From contig JAAUTT010000374.1 of the NCBI GenBank assembly GCA_012031335.1, forward strand, positions 1 through 5,486: a stretch of DNA of 5,486 nt, written 5' to 3'. The translations under genes were made by a program, and so were the position numbers. The notes beneath the pieces were generated by a model that was given only the letters and a program-made list of their open reading frames with translations, ran no database searches and had not been told where the DNA came from. Below are positions 1 through 5,356 of the stretch, piece by piece (positions within the stretch are counted from its first letter, which is position 1; every line of letters starts with the position of its first letter). The DNA comes from Bacteroidales bacterium (GTDB taxonomy: Bacteria > Bacteroidota > Bacteroidia > Bacteroidales > JAAUTT01).

Positions 1-114
1 GTGGTAAAAGATCCTGTTCAGGATAAAATAGTTTGGCAGGAATACCTCGAAACCGTGGTTAAAACCCGCGATAACTGGAAAGATTTTTACCGTGCCTGCA
101 GAGATCTGATGTAA
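1..114 (+). CDS. C-terminal end of upstream protein, probably MoxR-type AAA+ ATPase (partial)
   Basis: The window opens inside a reading frame in phase with base 1. It runs 37 codons to a TAA at 112-114 and ends in ...FYRACRDLM. The tail is rich in charged and aromatic residues (VWQEYLETVV, NWKDFYRACR) and looks helical. No Walker or sensor motif lies in the visible part, so the sequence alone does not identify the family. The assignment rests on context: the stop overlaps the DUF5682 start (TAATG), which indicates one transcript and coupled translation, and the gene directly upstream of DUF5682 genes is commonly a MoxR-like AAA+ ATPase (YehL in E. coli). A DUF5691 or SWIM zinc-finger protein, also found in such operons, is the main alternative. 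That this is a real gene end is fairly secure; its identity is inference. Confidence 0.55.
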   Translation: MVKDPVQDKIVWQEYLETVVKTRDNWKDFYRACRDLM

Positions 115-1925
115 TGGCTGTTCATTTATTAGGCATACGGCATCATGGGCCGGGCTCAGCCCGCAATGTGGCTTCCTTTCTGAAAAAACTACAGCCCGAT
201 ATTGTTTTGGTGGAGGGTCCGCCTGAAGCTGAAGAACATCTGAAATGGGTTATTCATCAGGAGATGAAACCACCGGTAGCGATATTGGCTTATAATACCG
301 AGAATCCCAGGCAGGCAGCCTTTTATCCGTTTGCAGAATTTTCGGCTGAGTGGCAGGCCATTTATTATGGCGTTTACAACAATCTTCCGGTTCGATTTAT
401 CGATATGCCGCTTGTTCACAGTTTCGCGCTTGAAAAACCGGCCGAAGAAATTCAGGTGAGCGAATCACCGGCGGCCGAAGAAGTGACTCAGGAGATTTTT
501 CACCGCGATCCGTTCAGCTATCTGGCGGAAGTGGAAGGTTATACCGATGGCGAGCTTTGGTGGGAAACACACTTCGAGAGCAGGCTCGACGATGGGGAAA
601 TTTTCGAAGCGGTTACAGAAGCCGTTTCTGCCTTGCGGGAAACTATTCCCGGAAAGAACGACCAGAAGGAGAAAATTCGGGAAGCATTTATGCGGAAAGC
701 TATCCGGATTGCCGAAAAAGAAAAGTATCAGAACATAGCGGTGATTTGTGGCGCATGGCATGTGCCTGCCCTGAAAAATATGCCACCGCAGAAGGACGAT
801 ACAGAGCTGATGAAGGGCCTGGCCAAAGTGAAAGTGGAAACTACCTGGATCCCGTGGACCTTTAACCGGCTTACTTATCGCAGCGGTTATGGTGCCGGGG
901 TGCTCTCCCCGGGATGGTATAATCACCTGTGGCAGCACCCGGCCGATGATGGAATCCGCTGGATGAGCAAGGTAGCTGATATGCTGCGGAAGAAGAATAT
1001 GGACATTTCGGTAGCGCATGTAATTGAAGCGGTTCGGCTTGCCAATGCGCTGGCAGCCCTCCGGAATCATAGTCGTGCCGGATTACAGGAACTGAATGAA
1101 GCAACGGTGACAGTTTTGGGTTTTGGTGACGATATCCTGCTTCGGTTAATTCACGAAGAACTTATTGTGAGCGATCAGTTGGGGGCTGTGCCCGATACTG
1201 TTCCCAAAGTTCCGCTGCTGATCGATGTGGAGCAGTTGCAGAAGAAATTCCGCCTGCCACCTACCACTGAAATCAAAGAGCTGAAACTCGACCTCCGCGA
1301 AACCAATGACCTGGCAAAAAGTACTTTTCTGCACCGGCTTACTTTGATGGAAATCAAGTGGGGACATCTAACCGAAAGCCGAAGCAAAGGCACTTTTAAA
1401 GAAATATGGCAATTGATGTGGGATCCGTCACTCACCATCGATATCATTGAGCGTGGAATATGGGGAAACACAGTTGAAGAGGCTGCAACCAAATATCTGG
1501 CAAATGAAGCATCCAAAGCGCAGTCAGCATCTTTGCTGGTAAATCTGCTTGAAAAAACAGTGCCGGCCGATTTACCCGGATCGGTCGAAGCGATGATTTC
1601 AAAACTGGATATGCTCACCGCTGCCACCTCGGATATCACAGAGCTGATGAAATCGGTGCCCGGGCTGGCCAATATTGTTCGCTACGGAAATGTGCGCAAT
1701 ACCGATACTGCGATCCTGAAAAACATGCTCGATTCCATGGTGGCGCGTATTTGCGTGGGGATTCATTTAAGCTGTATCAATATCGATAATGATGCAGCCC
1801 AGGATTTACTGAGCCTGGTAGTTAATACCGATTATGCCATTGCCGTGGTAAATGATGAAGAACTTCTGCATGAATGGCAGCAGTCTTTATTTACGATACA
1901 CCGCTCCTCACAGTCGAATCCTTGA
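114..1925 (+). CDS. DUF5682 (YehM-like) protein, N-terminal four fifths, frameshifted
   Basis: The 603-codon frame matches the DUF5682 family as I know it. Visible landmarks are LLGIRHHGPGSA at residues 5-16, VLVEGPPEAEE at 31-41, LWWETHFE at 148-155, ICGAWHVPAL at 211-220 and a YRSGYGAGVLSPGWYNHLW block near 255-273, followed by a long helical region. The paired G-x-x-H motifs (G7-H10 and G213-H216) and E35 recall the TraB/ChaN/EreA-type fold; that is inference. There is no signal peptide or membrane segment, so it is probably cytoplasmic. The ATG is supported by its overlap with the upstream TAA and by the family motif starting six residues later. Relatives are roughly 740-800 residues, so this frame is short. 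It ends in an unrelated tail (TIHRSSQSNP) after the frame breaks near 1886-1895, and the missing C-terminus is in the -1 frame just downstream. The molecular function is unknown; it is a partner in AAA+/VWA operons. As it stands it would make a truncated protein. Confidence 0.88.
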   Translation: MAVHLLGIRHHGPGSARNVASFLKKLQPDIVLVEGPPEAEEHLKWVIHQEMKPPVAILAYNTENPRQAAFYPFAEFSAEWQAIYYGVYNNLPVRFIDMPLVHSFALEKPAEEIQVSESPAAEEVTQEIFHRDPFSYLAEVEGYTDGELWWETHFESRLDDGEIFEAVTEAVSALRETIPGKNDQKEKIREAFMRKAIRIAEKEKYQNIAVICGAWHVPALKNMPPQKDDTELMKGLAKVKVETTWIPWTFNRLTYRSGYGAGVLSPGWYNHLWQHPADDGIRWMSKVADMLRKKNMDISVAHVIEAVRLANALAALRNHSRAGLQELNEATVTVLGFGDDILLRLIHEELIVSDQLGAVPDTVPKVPLLIDVEQLQKKFRLPPTTEIKELKLDLRETNDLAKSTFLHRLTLMEIKWGHLTESRSKGTFKEIWQLMWDPSLTIDIIERGIWGNTVEEAATKYLANEASKAQSASLLVNLLEKTVPADLPGSVEAMISKLDMLTAATSDITELMKSVPGLANIVRYGNVRNTDTAILKNMLDSMVARICVGIHLSCINIDNDAAQDLLSLVVNTDYAIAVVNDEELLHEWQQSLFTIHRSSQSNP

Positions 1926-2341
1926 TAGCCGGTTATGCAACCCGCTTGCTGAAAGATAAGAATATGATAGGCCCGGAAGAGGCCGGAAAGCAGCTCAGCT
2001 ATTTTATGTCGGTTACCAACGCTCCGGCGGATGCAGCTTACTGGTTCGAAGGTTTTTTGAAATCGTCGGGAACTGTCCTGCTGCTCGATGATAATCTATG
2101 GAGCCTGATGAACAACTGGGTCCATTCAGTTCCGGAGGAAAGCTTTATGGAACTGTTGCCGGTACTTCGGCGTACATTTGCTGAATTTACACCTGCCGAA
2201 AGAAGAAAGTTGGGCGAAAAAGCAAAAGGAACGTCATCAGGATTTACAACGCTTAAGATTTCGGAAGAAAATATGGATGAAGAAAGGGCAGTGAAGGTAA
2301 TTCCGGTATTATTAAAGTTACTCGGTATTACAACTGGATAA
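1874..2341 (+). CDS. DUF5682 protein, C-terminal fragment (second half of the frameshifted gene)
   Basis: This frame carries the conserved C-terminal domain of DUF5682 proteins: LIAGYATRLLKDK, then AAYWFEGFLKSSG, LLLDDNLWSLMNNWV, ELLPVLRRTFAEF and TPAERRKLGEKAKG. It lies in the -1 frame relative to the upstream part and overlaps it by about 50 bases. The ATG at 1874 is probably not a true start: it sits inside codons of the upstream frame, and family similarity begins only around VESLIAGYATRLL. Adding a single base in the T-rich run at 1886-1892 joins the two parts as ...EWQQSLF-YDTPLLTVESL... and gives about 742 residues, the normal family length. I see no canonical X XXY YYZ slippery heptamer; the local sequence T TTA TTT lacks an A-site match. 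A mutation or an assembly indel therefore fits better than programmed frameshifting. Without the N-terminal part this fragment is unlikely to act alone. Confidence 0.82.
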   Translation: MAAVFIYDTPLLTVESLIAGYATRLLKDKNMIGPEEAGKQLSYFMSVTNAPADAAYWFEGFLKSSGTVLLLDDNLWSLMNNWVHSVPEESFMELLPVLRRTFAEFTPAERRKLGEKAKGTSSGFTTLKISEENMDEERAVKVIPVLLKLLGITTG

Positions 2342-2371
2342 TCATTTCATTAAATTTAAAAAAATGCCTGG

Positions 2372-2506
2372 ATGAAACAAGAGAAAGAAGCTGAATTCCT
2401 GAACTTGAGAAGCCAATTTGGTACCTCAAATTCTGGTTTGGTAAAAGCTTTTAGCGTACAGTTTGGCGAAGGCTGTGCCTTCGTCAATATATCTTTGCTG
2501 GCTTAG
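2372..2506 (+). pseudogene. Remnant of an ORF6N-domain protein
   Basis: A 44-codon frame begins MKQEKEAEFLNLRSQFGTSN. Its residues 8-20 resemble the conserved core of ORF6N (KilA-N-like, phage-associated DNA-binding) proteins, where E..NLRSQ..TS is usually followed by WGGRRYLPYAFTEQG. Here the match stops after NSG and the rest (GLVKAFSVQFGEG...) does not continue the domain. Both the N-terminal half of the domain and everything C-terminal are missing. The break coincides with two small palindromes (2442-2453 and 2467-2483), consistent with insertion or recombination. I read it as a decayed scrap and not a working small gene. The similarity is short, so chance remains possible. Confidence 0.45.
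2442..2483. repeat. Two adjacent perfect palindromes
   Basis: TAAAAGCTTTTA (2442-2453) is a perfect 12-bp palindrome. Fourteen bases later CGAAGGC-TGT-GCCTTCG (2467-2483) forms a 7-bp GC-rich stem with a 3-base loop. The second could fold in RNA, but only two T's lie within the five bases after it (TCAAT) and there is no U-tract, so it is not a convincing intrinsic terminator. Its sequence differs from the REP-like family further on, so it may belong to another small repeat family. Confidence 0.5.
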
Positions 2507-2526
2507 CCTGCTTAAATATAAACGAT

Positions 2527-2541
2527 TGAGGTAGAACCTCA
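2527..2541. repeat. Small hairpin TGAGGT-AGA-ACCTCA
   Basis: A perfect 6-bp inverted repeat with a 3-base loop. It sits between CTTAGC (2502-2507) and GCTAAG (2553-2558), which are themselves inverted and could form an outer stem. No T-tract follows. The role is unknown; it may be the base of another degraded palindromic element. Confidence 0.35.
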
Positions 2542-2610
2542 GCCGAACTCAAGCTAAGAGGCGTAAAAACTGTTTATTAAAATAGTTCGAGTGGAGATTA
2601 CCATGTCTTT

Positions 2611-2685
2611 TAGTCCCGATAGGGACGGAATTATGGTAGAAATGTATATAAATTGATCTCAGAATCCTGTAGGGATGACATTATG
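2611..2685 (+). repeat. REP-like dimer 1 (subtypes A then B, forward)
   Basis: The first unit has stem GTCCC (2613-2617) and GGGAC (2622-2626) around loop GATA, followed by a tail ending ATTATGGTAG (2630-2639): subtype A. The second unit has stem ATCC(T) (2664-2668) and GGGAT (2672-2676) around GTA, and its tail GACATTATG lacks GTAG: subtype B. The hairpin starts are 51 bp apart. The stem sequences differ from other copies by paired substitutions that keep the pairing. Confidence 0.75.
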
Positions 2686-2723
2686 AGTGTACATTGAAGT
2701 GATAGTAATACAATGGTTTAAAA

Positions 2724-2800
2724 CATAATGCCGTCCTTACAGGACTTAATTACTAAAACCTGCAGTTCCCTACTACCATAATATCGTTCCTACGGAACTT
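2724..2800 (-). repeat. REP-like dimer 2 (subtypes A then B, reverse)
   Basis: Read on the minus strand, subtype A comes first: stem GTTCC/GGAAC at 2786-2798 with tail ending ATTATGGTAG, seen on the plus strand as CTACCATAAT at 2774-2783. Subtype B follows: stem GTCCT/AGGAC at 2733-2745 with tail GGCATTATG. The hairpins start 53 bp apart. It faces dimer 1, leaving about 38 bp between them, so 2611-2800 is an inverted A-B/B'-A' arrangement without a gene inside. Confidence 0.75.
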
Positions 2801-2993
2801 CATTCCATTATTGTTAATATCTTGCATATTTAGAAACTATATCATTAGCTTACGGCTATGATTAGAATTCAGCCGAACTGTGGAGTATCAAAAAAAATAG
2901 AATTAAATCTTTACTGGTATGATAAAGCTAAATATTTAAATTCAACCCATGAAATGACGGTATTATTGCGGTAATGTTTAACCTCATACACTA

Positions 2994-3069
2994 AAGTCCC
3001 GGAGGGACGGAATTATGGTAGGAAGAGGAGTGTTTGTATGAATTATAGTTCCGTAGGAACGACATTATG
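2994..3069 (+). repeat. REP-like dimer 3 (subtypes A then B, forward), upstream of the transposase gene
   Basis: Subtype A is stem GTCCC/GGGAC (2996-3008, loop GGA) with a tail ending ATTATGGTAG at 3021. Subtype B is stem GTTCC/GGAAC (3048-3060, loop GTA) with tail GACATTATGA. The hairpin starts are 52 bp apart. It lies about 65 bp before the transposase start codon and has the same order and orientation as dimer 1. Confidence 0.8.
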
Positions 3070-3134
3070 ATAAAATGATTTGCTGAACCATTTTAAAAAT
3101 GCACATTATCTAATATTAATAACAAACTTATTTT

Positions 3135-3494
3135 ATGGCAAATACATATTCTCAAATTAATATCCATGCAGTTTACTCTGTACTTGGATGGGAAAATTTT
3201 TTGCTTCCCTCATTTCGACATGATTTATTTAAGTATACTTCGGGAATAATTAGAGAAATTGGACAATTCCCTCTCGCTGTAAATGGGTTTAAAGATCATG
3301 TGCATGTGTTTTTTGAATTGAAACCATCCGATAGAATTTCTGATATTATAAGGATTACAAAGGCTAATTCGTCTAAATGGATAAATGATAATAAACTGAT
3401 TAAAGGAAAATTTTCATGGCAAGAAGGTTATGGTGTATTTTCCTACAGTAGGTCGCAACGAAATCAGGTAATCCAATACATTATTAATCAGTAA
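3135..3494 (+). CDS. Y1/HUH transposase, IS200-like (RAYT-type), truncated by an in-frame stop
   Basis: The 119-residue product fits the IS200/IS605 TnpA family (Transposase_17): N-terminal NIHAVYSVLGWENFLLP, then AVNGFKDHVHVFFELKP, ISDIIRITKANSSKWI, FSWQEGYGVFSYS and QYIINQ. The HUH metal site is H55-V56-H57. The catalytic tyrosine should be Y115, with Q119 four residues later as the third ligand, a spacing known from the IS608 enzyme. Such enzymes nick single-stranded DNA next to hairpins through a 5'-phosphotyrosine. The ATG starts directly before the usual family N-terminus, with no clear ribosome binding site. A TAA follows Q119 immediately, where relatives usually continue NQ-E-EHH. All catalytic residues are therefore present, but the C-terminal helix is lost. 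Flanking REP dimers point to a RAYT. Its AT-rich composition and position between two operon genes suggest it was acquired. Confidence 0.85.
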   Translation: MANTYSQINIHAVYSVLGWENFLLPSFRHDLFKYTSGIIREIGQFPLAVNGFKDHVHVFFELKPSDRISDIIRITKANSSKWINDNKLIKGKFSWQEGYGVFSYSRSQRNQVIQYIINQ

Positions 3495-3596
3495 GAGCAT
3501 CATAAAGGAAAGACTTTCAGAGAAGAATATTTTGAGTTGTTAAAAAAATTTGAAATAGCATTCGATTCAAATTATTTATTTGAGTTTTATGATTAA
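3495..3596 (+). pseudogene. Cut-off C-terminal tail of the Y1 transposase
   Basis: Reading on in the same frame past the TAA at 3492-3494 gives 33 more sense codons: EHHKGKTFREEYFELLKKFE, then IAFDSNYLFEFYD and a TAA at 3594-3596. EHHK..TF.EEY..LLKK is the normal C-terminus of IS200-like transposases, so the stop replaces one ordinary codon, probably GAA or AAA. The restored protein is 153 residues, a typical length. The tail carries no further damage, so the nonsense change looks recent; readthrough or a sequencing error cannot be excluded. Confidence 0.75.
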
Positions 3597-3608
3597 ATCC
3601 TTAAAAAA

Positions 3609-3686
3609 CCATAATGCCGTTCCTACGGAACTTTTCACTTCTTTTACAATCATTGTCACCTACCATAATACCGTTCCTACGGAACT
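3609..3686 (-). repeat. REP-like dimer 4 (subtypes A then B, reverse), downstream of the transposase gene
   Basis: On the minus strand, subtype A (stem GTTCC/GGAAC at 3673-3685, tail ending ATTATGGTAG, plus-strand CTACCATAAT at 3660-3669) precedes subtype B (stem GTTCC/GGAAC at 3619-3631, tail GGCATTATGG). The hairpin starts are 54 bp apart. The pair mirrors dimer 3 across the transposase gene and begins 13 bp after the end of the restored transposase frame. Confidence 0.8.
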
Positions 3687-3739
3687 GGCTTTTTTGAGCA
3701 ATATGAATAAAATGCAAGCATTAAATTAACGGCTGAGCT

Positions 3740-3781
3740 TGTTAAACATTCAGTTCATTGTTGATAAAGGTCTGTTTAACA
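3740..3781. repeat. Inverted repeat TGTTAAAC / GTTTAACA upstream of the VWA gene
   Basis: TGTTAAAC at 3740-3747 is the exact reverse complement of GTTTAACA at 3774-3781, separated by 26 bases. It lies about 60 bp before the VWA start codon in the AT-rich leader (3687-3842). It could be a protein-binding site or a weak RNA stem-loop in the leader, but one example of an 8-bp AT-rich repeat is weak evidence. I could not identify a convincing Bacteroidota-type promoter in this leader. Confidence 0.3.
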
Positions 3782-3842
3782 GATACGAATATCTAAGGTA
3801 GCAATAAATTAAAATTATTTTATTTTTTTGAAATTAAGAAAA

Positions 3843-4982
3843 ATGGAAGATCAAACCCTTCGTAAATGGCGCCTTATTCTGGGAAATCATCAGGATGACG
3901 GCACCGGATATCAGCTTCAGGACCTAGATCGTAAGGTTGATGCTGCCCTCACGGCCCTTTACGAAAGCGAACGTAAGGGGGGACTTGGAGCCTCTGCCCC
4001 CAATGTTAACCGCTGGCTCGGCGATATCCGCGAATTCTTTCCAGGGACGGTGGTGAAGATTATGCAGCAGGACGCCATCAAACGTCTTAACCTGCATTCG
4101 CTGCTGCTTGAGAAAGAAATGCTCGAATCGGTAGAACCCGATGTTCATCTGGTGGCAACATTAATGACATTAAGCAGGGCCATTCCCGAAAAAACCAAAG
4201 ACACCGCCCGGCAGGTGGTCAAAAAGGTGGTAGACGATCTGATGCAGAAACTTACCGCTCCCATGCAACAGGCTGTTTCCGGGGCTTTAAACCGGTCGGC
4301 TAAAAATCGGAGGCCAAAGCACAACGAAATCGACTGGCGAACCACCATTGAGAAAAACCTTAAGCATTATCAACCTGAATATAAAACCATTATTCCGGAA
4401 GTGCGGATTGGTTATGGCCGCAAGCGGAAAAGCATGAAAGACATTGTACTATGCCTCGATCAGAGCGGATCCATGGGGTCGTCAGTGATTTACTCAGGAA
4501 TATTTGGCTCGGTAATGGCTTCCATTCCGGCACTGAAGACCCATATGGTGGTTTTCGACACCGAAGTAGCTGACCTCACCGACGAACTGCAGGATCCGGT
4601 TGACCTGCTCTTTGGCGTTCAGCTGGGGGGAGGAACCGATATTCACAGGGCACTTACTTACTGCCAGCAGATTATCACCCGCCCTACTGATACGGTAATG
4701 GTTTTGATTACCGACCTTTACGAAGGTGGTAACCAGGATGAGATGAAGAAAAAAGCTGCGGCTATTGTACAAAGCGGGGTTCAATTGGTTGTGTTGCTGG
4801 CGTTGAACGATGATGGTGCTCCCTCGTACGATCATCACAACGCCCAATTTATGGCCAATATCGGAGTCCCTGTTTTTGCCTGCACTCCCGACAAATTCCC
4901 CGAGCTCATGGCTACCGCCTTAACAAAGCAGGACATTTCCCAATGGGCAGCCATGAACGAGATTGGTATCAAGAAAGGGTGA
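3843..4982 (+). CDS. VWA-domain protein, YehP-like partner of the AAA+ ATPase/DUF5682 set
   Basis: Starting at ATG 3843 the product is 379 residues, close to E. coli YehP. A TTG at 3828 could extend it by five residues, but homologues begin just before the LRKWRLILG motif, so I prefer the ATG. The N-terminal half (about 1-195) is helical, with NRWLGDIREFFPGTVVKIMQ near 56-75. The C-terminal von Willebrand A domain (about 198-365) has an intact metal-ion-dependent adhesion site: D206-Q-S-G-S210 (DxSxS), the GGGTD threonine at 265 and the aspartate in LITDLYEGG at 291. It has no signal peptide or membrane helix, so it is cytoplasmic. In MoxR systems the VWA protein is thought to bind a client through the metal site and hand it to the ATPase; the client here is unknown. 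The gene would normally sit directly after DUF5682, but 1.5 kb of mobile and repeat DNA now separates them, so it probably needs its own promoter. Confidence 0.9.
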   Translation: MEDQTLRKWRLILGNHQDDGTGYQLQDLDRKVDAALTALYESERKGGLGASAPNVNRWLGDIREFFPGTVVKIMQQDAIKRLNLHSLLLEKEMLESVEPDVHLVATLMTLSRAIPEKTKDTARQVVKKVVDDLMQKLTAPMQQAVSGALNRSAKNRRPKHNEIDWRTTIEKNLKHYQPEYKTIIPEVRIGYGRKRKSMKDIVLCLDQSGSMGSSVIYSGIFGSVMASIPALKTHMVVFDTEVADLTDELQDPVDLLFGVQLGGGTDIHRALTYCQQIITRPTDTVMVLITDLYEGGNQDEMKKKAAAIVQSGVQLVVLLALNDDGAPSYDHHNAQFMANIGVPVFACTPDKFPELMATALTKQDISQWAAMNEIGIKKG

Positions 4983-4990
4983 TCTTTAAA

Positions 4991-5356
4991 TCGTGTATTG
5001 GCTATCGACCGAAGTCCGTCGTCTGTTCCCTTGTATTGATTGGCGACCGTCTTCCGCAGACTTTGCTCTGTTTCCCTTGTATTGGCCATTGACCGTCGTC
5101 TGTCCGTCTATGAACTGTGATCTGTTTCCCCTTTATTGGCTGTCGACTGAAGTCCGTCGACTGTTGACTGTTTTGTCTATCGACTATCGACCATCGTCTA
5201 TGGACTACATTTAGGTATTCGGCTGTCGTCTGATGTACGTCGACTGTGGACTACATTCATGTATTCTGCTATCGTCTATCGTCTATGGACTATGGACTGC
5301 CGACTACATTTATCTATTCGGCTATCGTCTATGGACTATCGACTATGGACTACACC
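4991..5356. repeat. Degenerate heptamer array with punctuating spacer motif
   Basis: About 360 bp consist almost entirely of 7-bp units of the form CT(A/G)T(C/G)G(A/T), such as CTATCGT, CTATGGA, CTATCGA and CTGTCGA. A non-heptamer spacer recurs: GTATTGG-type at 4995, 5033, 5079 and 5133, and an 11-mer (consensus TATGTATTCGG) at 5212-5222, 5258-5268 and 5311-5321. In the second half each 11-mer is preceded by CTACATT and the units between are exact heptamers (5269-5310 is six in a row, 5322-5356 is five). The first half is more degenerate, with occasional 8- or 9-base units. The array starts 8 bp after the VWA stop and its last unit ends at 5356, the base next to the minus-strand stop at 5357-5359. 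The 7-bp period and stops in the frames argue against coding. Its role is unknown. Confidence 0.85.

Larger units (their letters stand above)
2994..3686. mobile_element. RAYT/REP unit (REPtron-like): transposase gene bracketed by inverted REP dimers
   Basis: A Y1/HUH transposase gene (3135 onward) sits between dimer 3 (forward, 2994-3069) and dimer 4 (reverse, 3609-3686), so the order is A-B-gene-B'-A'. REP-associated tyrosine transposases in other bacteria are likewise flanked by REP palindromes in inverted orientation and are thought to mobilise or maintain them. The interior is visibly more AT-rich than the flanking DUF5682 and VWA genes. I see no terminal target duplication, as expected for Y1 enzymes. 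The exact element ends are not defined by the sequence. Confidence 0.65.

Noticed and set aside
465..1672. Long minus-strand open frames (465-1070 and 1175-1672)
   Set aside because: They are antisense to the well-conserved DUF5682 frame, encode no recognisable domain and have no start context; shadows of codon usage.
1886..1895. Programmed -1 frameshift site in the DUF5682 gene
   Set aside because: The frame change has the right sense, but T TTA TTT does not satisfy X XXY YYZ in the A site, and I saw no obvious downstream stem-loop. Mutation or assembly indel is simpler.
2611..3686. CRISPR array as explanation for the repeated palindromes
   Set aside because: The repeats are short hairpins in both orientations with irregular gaps, no uniform spacers and no cas genes; a Y1 transposase gene in the middle fits REP elements.
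3828..3842. TTG start giving a 384-residue VWA protein
   Set aside because: The five added residues come from an AT-rich leader and the family motif LRKWRLILG fits the ATG at 3843; TTG starts are also uncommon in this group.
3821..3842. Bacteroidota -7 box (TAnnTTTG) before the VWA gene
   Set aside because: The T-rich run TATTTTTTTG has two extra T's and no TTG at the expected -33 distance, so the match is not usable.
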